Source: Pseudomonas sp. NC02 (GTDB lineage: Bacteria > Pseudomonadota > Gammaproteobacteria > Pseudomonadales > Pseudomonadaceae). Taken from it: DNA of 64,000 bases. Shown here piece after piece: positions 13,001-20,734 of this stretch. A program made the position numbers and the translations under genes. Positions within the stretch are counted from its first letter, which is position 1; each line of letters starts with the position of its first letter. The stretch spans positions 6,262,001-6,326,000 of the forward strand of contig NZ_CP025624.1 of assembly GCF_002874965.1 (NCBI RefSeq). The letters are read 5' to 3'. The notes beneath the pieces are model-generated. The model made no database searches. It saw only the letters and a list, made by a program, of their open reading frames with translations, and was not told the origin of the DNA.

Positions 13001-13830
13001 TCACTGCGCAAGCCAACGAGCGCGTGGCCCTGGAACACGAACTGCGCCGAGCGATCGAGCGCGACGAATTGTCTCTCTATTACCAGCCGAAACTCAGCCT
13101 CGACACCCAACAACTGATCGGCGCCGAAGCCCTGATTCGCTGGCGCCACCCCACCTTCGGCGAAGTGCCGCCCGAGCACTTCATTGCCCTGGCCGAAGAG
13201 AACGGCATGATCCTGCAGATTGGCGACTGGGTACTGGAGCAGGCCTGCCGACAGATGCACGACTGGCGAGAAATTTTTGATGACTTCGGCCCGCTGTCCG
13301 TCAACCTCGCCGGCGCGCAACTGCGCCACCCCAACCTGCTGGCGCGCATCGAGCAACTGCTGCGGGACAACCGCCTGGAGCCTGGCTGCCTGCAACTGGA
13401 GATCACCGAAAACTTCATCATGAGCCAGGCCGAAGAGGCGCTGGAGGTGCTGCACCAGCTCAAGCATCTGGGCGTGCAACTGGCCATTGATGACTTCGGC
13501 ACCGGCTATTCGTCCCTAAGCTACCTGAAACGCCTGCCGCTGGACTTCCTGAAGATCGACCAATCCTTCGTCCGTGGCCTGCCCGATGACCCACACGATG
13601 CGGCGATCGTGCGCGCCATTATTGCCCTGGGGCACAGCATGCAATTCACCATCATTGCCGAAGGTGTGGAAACGCCGGCCCAACAAGCGTTTCTGGCGGC
13701 TGAAGGTTGTGAGCAGATGCAAGGCTATATCGTCAGCCTGCCGCTGCCGCCGGACCTTTTCGCCGCTACGTTCCTTCGTATGAGCGTTTCGGACTTTTCG
13801 GATGGCACAGCGAAGAAACCATCGCTATAA
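10087..13830 (+). CDS. Membrane sensor with SBP-type, PAS, GGDEF and EAL domains
   Basis: This is a predicted bifunctional cyclic di-GMP enzyme of about 1247 residues. A signal peptide is followed by a periplasmic bacterial extracellular solute-binding family 3 domain (about residues 25-270, opening LRLGVDASWPPFEY), one membrane segment (LLYGLPAVLLLSIVLAVVI) and several PAS domains. A GGDEF domain with intact RLGGDEFIILLP and an EAL domain with intact GAEALIRWRHP complete it. Both catalytic signatures look functional, so the net activity cannot be predicted. The ligand is probably a small molecule such as an amino acid, but this is inference. The start at 10087 was chosen because it begins the signal peptide; the upstream extension to 9997 runs through the rpoD terminator. 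Confidence 0.93.
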   Translation: MPRLPTVLLLSLLTWTATAGALTLTDEERGWLADHQELRLGVDASWPPFEYRDEDGRYQGLAADYVRLMQDRLGVRIKLIEPVNWSAVLEQARNNQLDLLPGIMSTPERQGFLSFTRPYLDFPIVILAHEGGPQPRSLKDLYGLKVAVVENYAPHELLRTHHPDLNLVAMPNVSATLQALATDKVDAVVGDLASSVWSLRQLKLEGLYISGETPYRYQLAMGVPKDDKMLVGILDKVLADISPSETEAIQQRWVGNVIDHRTLWTDVLLYGLPAVLLLSIVLAVVIRINRRLSSEISRRVALEQELRSSEYHYRGLVESLSAIAWEASISDFTYSYVSPHAEELLGYPRAHWLIPGFWRNIIHPADLTRTESYCYAETRANRDHSVDYRVITADGRCLWVRDIVSLIEHGHEPVLRGLMIDISEAKRTEEALQLSEQKFASVFQQCPDILVIARLSDGCLMEVNKAFEDQIGLSAEAVVGKTATELNIWGIQGVGPGLLQRVQTTSIRNLEMPFLRSNGQAFTGLISAEPFQLDTTEALVVVVRDITQLKETQQRLQTSEEKFAKAFHASPDGLLLSRQSDGLLIEVNEGFSRITGFNSVMSLDQSTLDLGIWVDLNERKDMLERLQRDGFVRDFVCHIRRSDGEIRLCEVSSRPLPIGDDDCMLTIARDITERQLMQEKLQQAATVFESTAEGVLITDTRQNISAVNRAFSEITGYSEAEALGQTPRLLASGLHDSAFYAAMWHQLTANGHWQGEISNRRKSGELYPSWLTISAVRNREESITHFVAVFADISSLKHAQARLDYQAHHDPLTGLPNRTLFESRLQAALNNQQETGSQGAVLFLDLDRFKHINDSLGHPIGDLLLKDIAVRLKDQLRDVDTVARLGGDEFIILLPGLQQASDAEHLANKLLACFTPPFQAGEHEFFISASIGTSLYPRDGNDVATLVKNADAAMYRSKAKGRNRVESYTQDLTAQANERVALEHELRRAIERDELSLYYQPKLSLDTQQLIGAEALIRWRHPTFGEVPPEHFIALAEENGMILQIGDWVLEQACRQMHDWREIFDDFGPLSVNLAGAQLRHPNLLARIEQLLRDNRLEPGCLQLEITENFIMSQAEEALEVLHQLKHLGVQLAIDDFGTGYSSLSYLKRLPLDFLKIDQSFVRGLPDDPHDAAIVRAIIALGHSMQFTIIAEGVETPAQQAFLAAEGCEQMQGYIVSLPLPPDLFAATFLRMSVSDFSDGTAKKPSL

Positions 13831-13845
13831 TCCGCGGCCTACTGA

Positions 13846-13922
<77 letters not shown>

Positions 13923-13926
13923 TACA

Positions 13927-13951
13927 AAAAGCCGCGCACTGCGCGGCTTTT
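13927..13951 (+). terminator. Terminator of the tRNA gene
   Basis: AAAAGCCGCGC and GCGCGGCTTTT form a perfect stem with loop ACT, directly after the tRNA. An almost identical hairpin follows the attR copy at 35584-35606. Confidence 0.85.
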
Positions 13952-13995
13952 GTGTTTCTGGGTGGTTCCCTGTTTTTACAGTCCTACGCTCCATG

Positions 13996-14012
13996 GGTAC
14001 AAATTAGGTACA
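13996..14012. promoter_or_regulatory. Paired GGTACA repeats before the integrase gene
   Basis: GGTACA occurs at 13996-14001 and again at 14007-14012, 11 bases apart, between the att core and the integrase start. One helical turn of spacing next to an att core suggests an arm-type integrase site or an operator. This is a guess from position only. Confidence 0.3.
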
Positions 14013-14047
14013 GTGCTGGTTCGCCAGCCGCCTAGGAGCACCCTCTC

Positions 14048-15133
14048 ATGGCAACACTCGTCAAAACTCCTTCCGGCACCTGGAAGGCCCTGATTCGCAA
14101 AACTGGCTGGCCAACCGTGGCTAAAACCTTCCGTACCAAGCGTGATGCGGAGGACTGGTCTCGACGTACCGAAGACGAAATGGTAAGAGGTGTGTACATC
14201 CAGCGCAGCGGCTCCGAACGCATGACGCTTGAGACTGCACTCAAGCGCTACCTGAGCGACATCACCCCCACCAAGAAGCCCAGCACCCAGCGCGGTGAAA
14301 TCACCAAAGCCAAGAAGCTAATCGAGCACCTGGGCAAATACTCTCTTGTCGCCCTCTCCGCTGAAATCATCGCCGGCTACCGCGACAAGCGACTGAACGA
14401 GCCCGGCCGCGATGGAAATATCAGCAACAACACTGTGCGTCTTGAGCTGGCTCTGTTGAGCCACCTGTACACCGTCGCTATTCAGGAATGGGGATTGGGA
14501 CTGACGTTCAATCCAGTGCTGAACATTCGCAAGCCAAGCCCGGGAGACGGTCGTGACCGACGACTATCGCCGGACGAAGAACGCCATTTGCTCGCGGCCG
14601 TGAATCGACACAGCAACCCGATGCTGGGTTGGATTGTGCGTATCGCCCTGGAAACGGGTATGCGCTCGTCTGAGATTTCATCCCTGCGGCGACCTCAGGT
14701 GGATTTGGCAAAGCGCGTCATACGCCTCTCAGACACAAAGAACGACGCTTCCCGAACCGTTCCCTTGAGCAAGCGAGCCACAGAAGCATTCCAAGCTGCG
14801 ATGAGTAACCCGGTGCGTCCAATCGACTGCAACCTGGTGTTTTTTGGTGAACCAGGAAAGGACGGGAAACGTAGGCCGTACACATTCACCAAAATCTGGG
14901 GACAGCTTAAGAAAAAGCTCGATCTACCCGACTTCAGGTTTCACGACCTCCGCCATGAAGCGGTGAGTCGGCTTGTCGAGGGAGGGCTATCCGACCAAGA
15001 AGTTTCAGCCATCAGCGGCCACAAGTCGATGCAGATGCTCAAGCGATACACCCACCTTCGGGCGGAGGATCTGGTAGGGCGGTTAGACAAGATAAACCGC
15101 GACGCAAAGACTCCGCAACTTACGGACAAATAA
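14048..15133 (+). CDS. int: Tyrosine site-specific integrase of the island
   Basis: The 361-residue protein has an N-terminal SAM-like DNA-binding half and a C-terminal phage-integrase catalytic domain. The active-site set is visible: Arg in ALETGMRSSE, the HDLRHEAVS box, a His in SGHKSMQML, and the Tyr nucleophile in KRYTHLR. It lies directly inside attL and reads into the island, as expected for an enzyme recombining at the tRNA 3' end. A second, truncated and nearly identical copy lies at 17459-18044. Confidence 0.95.
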   Translation: MATLVKTPSGTWKALIRKTGWPTVAKTFRTKRDAEDWSRRTEDEMVRGVYIQRSGSERMTLETALKRYLSDITPTKKPSTQRGEITKAKKLIEHLGKYSLVALSAEIIAGYRDKRLNEPGRDGNISNNTVRLELALLSHLYTVAIQEWGLGLTFNPVLNIRKPSPGDGRDRRLSPDEERHLLAAVNRHSNPMLGWIVRIALETGMRSSEISSLRRPQVDLAKRVIRLSDTKNDASRTVPLSKRATEAFQAAMSNPVRPIDCNLVFFGEPGKDGKRRPYTFTKIWGQLKKKLDLPDFRFHDLRHEAVSRLVEGGLSDQEVSAISGHKSMQMLKRYTHLRAEDLVGRLDKINRDAKTPQLTDK

Positions 15134-15453
15134 TAAGTCAGGTGCAGTTTCCGCTTGTGATCGGAAGCTCTGATGGCTATGCGTTAAAGATGAGCTAAAT
15201 ACTGCCGAATAATTTTAGACACGAGGCGGGCCTTGTAAGGCCCGCTGTAGGTAGTTGAGGCGCCTTACCCATTCACCGCCTCGAAGATATCAGGCTCGAC
15301 TAACACTCCTTATCACTGTCGCGAAGGAGAGAGGTCGTCGTGTTCAGACACATGCAACCCTAATAATCCATGGCACTCCACCAGCTACTTGCGGTAGAGA
15401 AAAAGCGCTTGCGAAATACTCTACAATCAAACTTCAGCATCCACCAATGCGAG
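15134..15453. other. Gene-free spacer after the integrase, with a hairpin
   Basis: About 320 bases without a convincing gene. GCGGGCC and GGCCCGC (15226-15245, loop TTGTAA) form a stable hairpin that may end integrase transcription, although it lacks a T tract. The rest is unremarkable. Confidence 0.45.
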
Positions 15454-17205
15454 TTAATCGTCCTCACTATCGTCTTCGAGCTCCTCTGTCCCACCGATCA
15501 AAAATTTAAATTTTGAGGAAATATGTGTCTGCATGGTTTTCTCTCGAAGCAATAGAAACTCTTCAAAATCCTGCATTGTTTTGGCTGGCTTTTTGAGGAC
15601 CCCAAAGGCGGTCTCTTCGATGAACTGAATCCTATAATAGTCCGCCACTATCTTCTCGCCTTGATGCTTTTCGGCCTCAGCAATATGATCAGCAGGATTA
15701 CCGTTAATCCAACGCTTATTCGTATCACCCTCCAAAAACATCAAGTTTAGTATGACATCCCCCTTGTCCCCTTTTTGCCAACCAGGAATATTCGGTAAAT
15801 ACTTAACAGGAAAAATGTGATGCTTCTCTGTCGAATAAGCCCCGGAACAAAAACCAATTTCTCGACCCGAAGCAGGATCCTTGGGCGTCGACAAATTAAT
15901 AAGCCCTCGAATTAGCTTTCCAATAGCACCGTTTGGCGAATGCCGAAGAAGGCGGGGGATGGTGACCTCATCAAGCCAAGATGGAATTTTTTCATCGTCG
16001 ACGAGCCACTCCAGAAACTCGCTGAGATCACGAACTTGCTTATTGTGCACGCCCTCTTGGTAACGCTGCGATAGCGCTGCCCCTACATACCATCTCGCAA
16101 GCTTTTTCTCGGCAGCTATTCGAGCTGTTCCTTTCAATTGACAGCTATCTATTTCCTTTAGCGCTAGCGCCATCGGCGCAAAAATTGCGTCGTAAGGCAC
16201 CATATCCACACTTACCATATCCAGCGCAGCACCAAGATTTTCAGTAAGAAGCTTACCCAACGCTTCAAGAGCATTATAAGCAGTCTCTTTATGGGCAAGG
16301 TAGATATGGGCTTGAATAGTCTTAGGGAGATTGGCCTTTTTGGGTTCCTTGCCAGCCAGCATGGCTATTGTTTGCAAAAGGGTTTCCCCAGTCTTATCCA
16401 TATTGGGATAGTATTTACCCAACTCACGCAGATCAACTATATCTTGTGACAAGTCAATATTTTGCGGATATAAAATCGAAACAACCAACTCAAAAGGCGT
16501 AAGCATCTGACCCGTTGTGTTTAAAGTCGTAAAAATTCGACTGATTGCCTCAATTTGCGTTGCTGCATCAATCTCAATAACTGGAACAGTATCTGTTTTA
16601 GTGAGGCTGAAATGGGGTTGTATTAGTCTGTAGGCTAAGTCGCTACGCTCCGGATAGGCTTTTAGATAATCAGCAATAGCGATATTTAATTCAGTAGAAT
16701 CTGCCAATATGGCAGTACACAGCAAATGTTTTTTTACTAGCAATGATCGCGGATCAGGAATATTCGGACGAGCAACTAGATAACTATCGGTCTCATCTAG
16801 ATCATGCACAAATTCTTGGACAGCACTACGATCAGAAAGATCGAGCTTTTTTGATAACGTCAATTCCAACAGCTTATCAATACGAAGATAATATTGTCTT
16901 TGGCCCGTTGCGTGAAATAGATGTATACCTGCTGTAAGCCGCTGCTGGCCGTCTAAGACAAGGAAGTCCGCACCGTTAACTGGAGCACCGTTGCAGGCCC
17001 CCTCAAAAATTCTTGGTGCGAGAAGTGCATTCTCGCCTTTCAAAAAAAGCAGCGCTCCTATCGGATATCCTTGGCGTATCGAGTCAAAAAGTTTAATGAC
17101 CTTATCAGCTCTCCAGCGCCATTTCCGTTGGAAAGCAGGGAGTTTTAACTTCCCGTCATGAGCATCTTGAACAAGGTCGCGAAACGAACGGGCACTAGAG
17201 GTCAT
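15454..17205 (-). CDS. DUF262 and HNH-type domain protein (GmrSD-like)
   Basis: The 583-residue protein has the DUF262 (ParB/GmrS-like nucleotidase) signatures FQRKWRW (about residue 25) and LDGQQRLT (about residue 84). The C-terminal part contains TEKHHIFPVKYL with downstream Asn and NLMFLEGDTNKRW, resembling the HNH region of GmrD/DUF1524 proteins. Such proteins are type IV restriction enzymes or related antiphage nucleases; the exact target here is unknown. The gene is alone, on the opposite strand from the flanking integrase copies, and has AT-richer codon use than the chromosome. The first ATG is at 17205, with a GTG just before it; neither has a strong ribosome site. Confidence 0.85.
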   Translation of the reverse strand: MTSSARSFRDLVQDAHDGKLKLPAFQRKWRWRADKVIKLFDSIRQGYPIGALLFLKGENALLAPRIFEGACNGAPVNGADFLVLDGQQRLTAGIHLFHATGQRQYYLRIDKLLELTLSKKLDLSDRSAVQEFVHDLDETDSYLVARPNIPDPRSLLVKKHLLCTAILADSTELNIAIADYLKAYPERSDLAYRLIQPHFSLTKTDTVPVIEIDAATQIEAISRIFTTLNTTGQMLTPFELVVSILYPQNIDLSQDIVDLRELGKYYPNMDKTGETLLQTIAMLAGKEPKKANLPKTIQAHIYLAHKETAYNALEALGKLLTENLGAALDMVSVDMVPYDAIFAPMALALKEIDSCQLKGTARIAAEKKLARWYVGAALSQRYQEGVHNKQVRDLSEFLEWLVDDEKIPSWLDEVTIPRLLRHSPNGAIGKLIRGLINLSTPKDPASGREIGFCSGAYSTEKHHIFPVKYLPNIPGWQKGDKGDVILNLMFLEGDTNKRWINGNPADHIAEAEKHQGEKIVADYYRIQFIEETAFGVLKKPAKTMQDFEEFLLLREKTMQTHISSKFKFLIGGTEELEDDSEDD

Positions 17206-17458
17206 CACGTATCAGCCATTAGGAATTGATAGCTTAACTCTATACTAAAAAATCGTGCGTCAGAGAAGAGAAATTTTAGTAAATGTATAGCACCTCGGAC
17301 ACTGCTCAGAATACCGTTTGCGACCTCCCCCACTGTGCTGACACCAGAGCACAGCCGTACTTTGAAGCAGGGCTAAGGACAGATTGAAAGCTGTGGCTTA
17401 CCAAGCCACCTAAACACCGTGGCGATTAATAGGCATCGGGTTAGACGTTCTACCCGCA

Positions 17459-18044
17459 GCTGAACATTCGCAAGCCAAGCCCCGGAGAAGGCCGTGACCG
17501 ACGACTATCGCCGGACGAAGAACGCCATTTTCTCGCGGCCGTGAATCGACACAGCAACCCTATGCTGGGTTGGATTGTGCGTATCGCCCTGGAAACGGGT
17601 ATGCGCTCGTCTGAGATCTCATCCCTGCGACGCCCCCAGGTAGATCTGACAAAGCGCGTCATACGCCTCTCAGACACAAAGAACGACTCTTCCCGAACCG
17701 TTCCCTTGAGCAAGCGAGCCACAGAAGCATTCCAAGCTGCGATGAACAACCCGGTGCGTCCAATCGACTGCAACCTGGTGTTTTTTCGTGAGCCTGGAAA
17801 GGACGGGAAACGCAGGCCCTACACATTCACCAAAATCTGGGGGCAGCTAAAAAAGAAGCTCGATCTACCCGACTTCAGATTTCACGATCTGCGCCACGAA
17901 GCTGTGAGTCGCCTCGTTGAGGGCGGGCTATCTGACCAAGAGGTTTCAGCCATCAGCGGCCACAGGTCGATGCAGATGCTCAAGCGATACACCCACCTTC
18001 GGGCTGAAGAGCTGGTTGATAAGCTAGACAAAATCGTTCGATAA
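17459..18044 (+). pseudogene. 5'-truncated second copy of the integrase gene
   Basis: From 17459 the sequence matches the integrase gene from about 14517 to near its end with very few changes, and reads on in one frame with the catalytic Arg, HDLRHEAVS and Tyr. The N-terminal 156 residues are missing: the homology starts abruptly inside a codon series with no start codon there (a GTG at 17541 is possible). It retains its own terminator. It is probably the older integrase of the plasmid-like part, cut when the unit with the full integrase and DUF262 gene arrived, but the order of events is inference. Confidence 0.88.
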
Positions 18045-18052
18045 GCAGGAAA

Positions 18053-18083
18053 CGCCCTGCTCAGAGTCTTTCTCAGCAGGGCG
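18053..18083 (+). terminator. Terminator after the truncated integrase
   Basis: CGCCCTGCT and AGCAGGGCG form a nine-base perfect stem around a 13-base loop, shortly followed by a short A-rich stretch. It lies nine bases after the stop. Confidence 0.55.
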
Positions 18084-18354
18084 AGCCTCAAAAAAACCAT
18101 CTTTTTTCCGAAAATATGAATTTAATTATAATCCCTTGAATTATTAGCAATTTTACAAGCCCGAAAAAACCAAGATATACCACGCTGGTAGTTATATGGT
18201 GACACGGCAAATACCAAACTTATCTACCTTGGCCAACCCCTGTCACCACCAAGTTTGACAGCAACTAACTTACGCTCATAATCGTCTAACTCCTCCACAC
18301 ACATGCAGACTACTGAGCGCTGCTCAACCTGCATCAACACAGGTGAAAACCGTG
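18084..18354. other. AT-rich gap before the plasmid-like genes
   Basis: About 270 bases, very AT-rich near 18110-18180, with no protein-like frame. It could hold the promoter of the following genes. I see no repeat. Confidence 0.35.
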
Positions 18355-18594
18355 ATGAACACTGAAGCGTATTTAGTTGGAAAATTTGGCGCACTAATGC
18401 AACTGTCTGATTTGGCCGAGTTACTTGGACGCTCGACAGACGGGCTAAGAGTTTCACTCTACTCGGACACCGACCTATCGAGAAAAATTAAACCCACCAT
18501 GATACGGATCGGCCGCCGCATCTACTTTCGCACGCAGCAAGTCAATGTGGTACTACAGCTTGAAGCACCAAAAAACGAAACACACGTTCAATAA
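18355..18594 (+). CDS. Small DNA-binding (plasmid-related, excisionase-like) protein
   Basis: The 79-residue product has a helix-turn-helix-like stretch (LSDLAELLGRSTDGLRVSL) and ends with IRIGRRIYFRTQQVNVVL, typical of short DNA-binding proteins encoded on integrative elements. A role as excisionase or copy control factor is plausible but not shown. The start at 18355 has AGGTG nine bases upstream; a GTG at 18343 is an alternative. It lies 23 bases before the replication-like gene and is probably cotranscribed. Confidence 0.65.
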   Translation: MNTEAYLVGKFGALMQLSDLAELLGRSTDGLRVSLYSDTDLSRKIKPTMIRIGRRIYFRTQQVNVVLQLEAPKNETHVQ

Positions 18595-18617
18595 TACTGA
18601 CCTGAGGGACATTTACT

Positions 18618-19652
18618 ATGGGTCGGCAACGGACGATCAACGACAAGAAATTTTGGAACTCACCCAAAATGGCTGGGCGCACTCAAGAGGACCGAGCAAC
18701 TCTCGTCTATCTATTAACATGTACCTCCAGCAACATTGTTGGTAGTTATTCTATCGTCCCAAGGATTGCTGCAGCAGAAATGGGATGGGACACAGAGTCA
18801 CAATTCATGCCAGTACTGAAACGCCTCTGTGACTCTGACTTCATAAAATACGACGCCGAAACGAGCTTCGTGTGGGTTCGCATTTGGTGGGAGCATAACT
18901 CCCCGAAAATGGCGCTCGCGCCAACGCTACGTCAGAAGTCCATCAAGCAAATCAGAGAAATGCCTGCGCATTGGATATCAGACTATCTGGATCACATGGC
19001 GGAAAGACTGCAAGAGTCCGACGAGTATCGCGAGATGCTAATCCAGGAATTCCAAGCGTCGAGCCAAAGCGCTAATCAGGGAGAAAACCACCGCTGTGAC
19101 GCTACCGATAGGGTATCGATACCCCATCGCCAGCCCATGGACAGGCCTGTGGATGACTATAGTTCCCAGATCAATGGAGAAAACACCAAGGCTGCCATCC
19201 ACCCCGAAGCCGAGGGTAGCCGGAGAGGGAAGCCAGAAGGCCATGCCCAAGAAAACAGGGTATCAGTACCCTATCTATCCCATATACCTAGGGGGGCGGG
19301 TAACTATAACTATAACCCTAACAATAACTATAAAAATAACAATACAACAACAGACCGCCTGATTTTCCCTCACGACCTGTCTCGGGCAGCACAGGCATCA
19401 ATAGAAGAAGCCCTGCTACAGGTTTCAGATACAGACGCGCAAAAATTACTAGATGAGTTGGCGGCTGCGATTGCGTCCAAAAAAGTAAAGACAACCATCA
19501 CTCAGTTATTCCACGGGCTTTTAAAAATTTACCACCAGGGAAAACTTCAACCTAGCAGTGGCGTAATAGCCATTGCAGACAAAAGGTCGCAGAACGGCGG
19601 GGTCGGGCAAGAAGCAATAGCAACTTTAAAAAGAAAGATGCTAATCAATTGA
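18618..19652 (+). CDS. Phage/plasmid replication-initiator-like protein
   Basis: The 344-residue protein begins MGRQRTINDKKFWNSPKMAG and continues as a winged-helix-like domain (about residues 1-110, ending VWVRIWWEHNSPK). This is the pattern of phage replisome organiser proteins such as O-like and DnaD-like initiators. A polar linker with an Asn-rich run (about residues 230-248) leads to a C-terminal helical part. GAGGGA lies nine bases before the ATG. Family assignment is by pattern only. The DNA coding the linker holds two 19-base repeats and an AT-rich tract that look like an origin. Confidence 0.55.
   Translation: MGRQRTINDKKFWNSPKMAGRTQEDRATLVYLLTCTSSNIVGSYSIVPRIAAAEMGWDTESQFMPVLKRLCDSDFIKYDAETSFVWVRIWWEHNSPKMALAPTLRQKSIKQIREMPAHWISDYLDHMAERLQESDEYREMLIQEFQASSQSANQGENHRCDATDRVSIPHRQPMDRPVDDYSSQINGENTKAAIHPEAEGSRRGKPEGHAQENRVSVPYLSHIPRGAGNYNYNPNNNYKNNNTTTDRLIFPHDLSRAAQASIEEALLQVSDTDAQKLLDELAAAIASKKVKTTITQLFHGLLKIYHQGKLQPSSGVIAIADKRSQNGGVGQEAIATLKRKMLIN
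19106..19355. other. Candidate replication origin inside the initiator-like gene
   Basis: Two copies of AGGGTATCNNTACCCYATC lie at 19110-19128 and 19257-19275. The first is the core of a 24-base near-perfect palindrome (19106-19129). Directly after the second, 19300-19350 is an AT-rich tract with repeated AACTATAAC-like words. Initiator-site repeats followed by an AT-rich unwinding tract, placed inside the initiator gene, is the layout of phage lambda ori within gene O. Function is inferred. Confidence 0.45.
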
Positions 19653-19669
19653 CCAATGGAGCAACGACA

Positions 19670-19924
19670 ATGCAGCTACAATTCAAGGAACTTGAAAACT
19701 ACTGCGATAGCCTGGAACACTCCGGCAACATCCAGGTCATTTTGCACGCGCATTATGCAAAAGGCTTCGCCCTGACTGTATCGGACGGCACAATCGAACA
19801 CCCGGTAACGGATGAGCAAAACCATCCATATTGGTTCAGAACTGTAGAGATGGCGTTGGATGAGCTTGCCAATATCCCCTACATATCAGACAAAATAATG
19901 ATAGACCGCACATCCTGGTCATAA
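19670..19924 (+). CDS. Small conserved-context hypothetical protein
   Basis: The 84-residue product (MQLQFKELENYCDSLEHSGN) is acidic and shows no motif I recognise. The ATG at 19670 has GGAG nine bases upstream; an earlier ATG at 19649 overlaps the previous gene and has no ribosome site. It lies 17 bases after the replication-like gene, probably in the same operon, and just before the tandem RNA structure. Function unknown. Confidence 0.6.
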   Translation: MQLQFKELENYCDSLEHSGNIQVILHAHYAKGFALTVSDGTIEHPVTDEQNHPYWFRTVEMALDELANIPYISDKIMIDRTSWS

Positions 19925-19999
19925 GCTCTACGCTGTAACGGAGAAGCACACTCATCAAGCAATATTATTATTGAACGCAGTAAATTTAATACCCTAAGA

Positions 20000-20221
20000 A
20001 TGCTTCGGCATACTGGGTTCTGGGACTGAAAAGAAAGTCCCTGACAGGTGGGAACAGTAGCTCGATAGAAAGAGCCACCGGACAAGCAGCGGAAAGACGC
20101 GCCGTATAGACCACATCCCAAGAGCGCCACGAAAGCGCACTGGATACGGGCCTTAAACAAGCCCTGACTGGCGGGAAAAGTAGCTCGATAAAAAGAGTCG
20201 CCGGACGGCTGGAAAGACAGC
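20000..20221 (+). ncRNA. Tandem pair of four-hairpin structured RNA units
   Basis: Two units (20000-20100 and 20124-20221) share conserved single-stranded words and the same four hairpins. H1 is ATGC-TTCG-GCAT versus GCGC...GCGC. H2 is GGGACT/AGTCCC versus GGGCcTT/AAGCCC. H3 is GGTG/CACC with inner GCTC/GAGC versus GGCG/CGCC with GCTC/GAGT. H4 closes a conserved GAAAGA loop with GCG/CGC versus GCTG/CAGC. Stem bases change in pairs while loops (AGTAGCTCGAT, GGAAAGAC) stay fixed, which is the sign of selection on RNA or single-stranded DNA structure. The second unit ends 34 bases before the next ATG, so it may be a leader element; a relation to tandem plasmid-linked RNA motifs such as STAXI is possible but not established. 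Confidence 0.6.
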
Positions 20222-20254
20222 TCTGCGTTCGCCCTTAACCAAAGGAGCAACACA

Positions 20255-20734
20255 ATGATTTCGTACCTCTACCTACCGATTCTCACCTTTTGCACGTTCG
20301 CTCTCATATCCATCCGCCGATACTGGGTTTGCGTAGATCGGCTCGGATACATGAAAGAGATCTCTAGACGGGCACCGTCGTTATTGCAACGAGACCTCAT
20401 GGCCGCAGTACTTGCGATGGTGCCGTTTTCAATGGCTGCCATCGACTGGTTCGAAATAACGCTTCCCCGCCAGTCAGCCCCCATTCCTCCAGGCTTCGCA
20501 GCACTGCTCTCAGTCTGCTGCGTGTGCGCCTGCATAGGCATTCTCAACAATACCTTTGAACGCCTAGCGGGCAGTTGGGCTGGAACCAGGGAAAGCGCAC
20601 TGCGTACGGTCGCGGCGCTACGAATCATTGATCAAGCAGAACTGGCCTCAGCGCTGAATGTCCTGAGCAATCGCAACGTGAAAATGACGAGCGCTGATTC
20701 AACCGGTAACACTGATCACACGGTGAAAAAATGA
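20255..20734 (+). CDS. Small membrane protein of the mobile element
   Basis: The 159-residue product has three predicted membrane stretches: residues 2-20 (YLYLPILTFCTFALISI), 48-65 (LMAAVLAMVPFSMAAID) and 81-97 (ALLSVCCVCACIGILNN). The C-terminal tail is soluble. AAAGGAG precedes the ATG. It overlaps the EexN-like gene by four bases (ATGA), so it is the first gene of a three-gene operon with eexN and virB6. No family recognised; a role in entry exclusion or the mating channel is inferred only from neighbours. Confidence 0.65.
   Translation: MISYLYLPILTFCTFALISIRRYWVCVDRLGYMKEISRRAPSLLQRDLMAAVLAMVPFSMAAIDWFEITLPRQSAPIPPGFAALLSVCCVCACIGILNNTFERLAGSWAGTRESALRTVAALRIIDQAELASALNVLSNRNVKMTSADSTGNTDHTVKK

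Noticed and set aside
15255..15509. 84-codon frame between the integrase and the DUF262 gene
   Set aside because: No ribosome site, odd composition and overlap with the DUF262 3' end.
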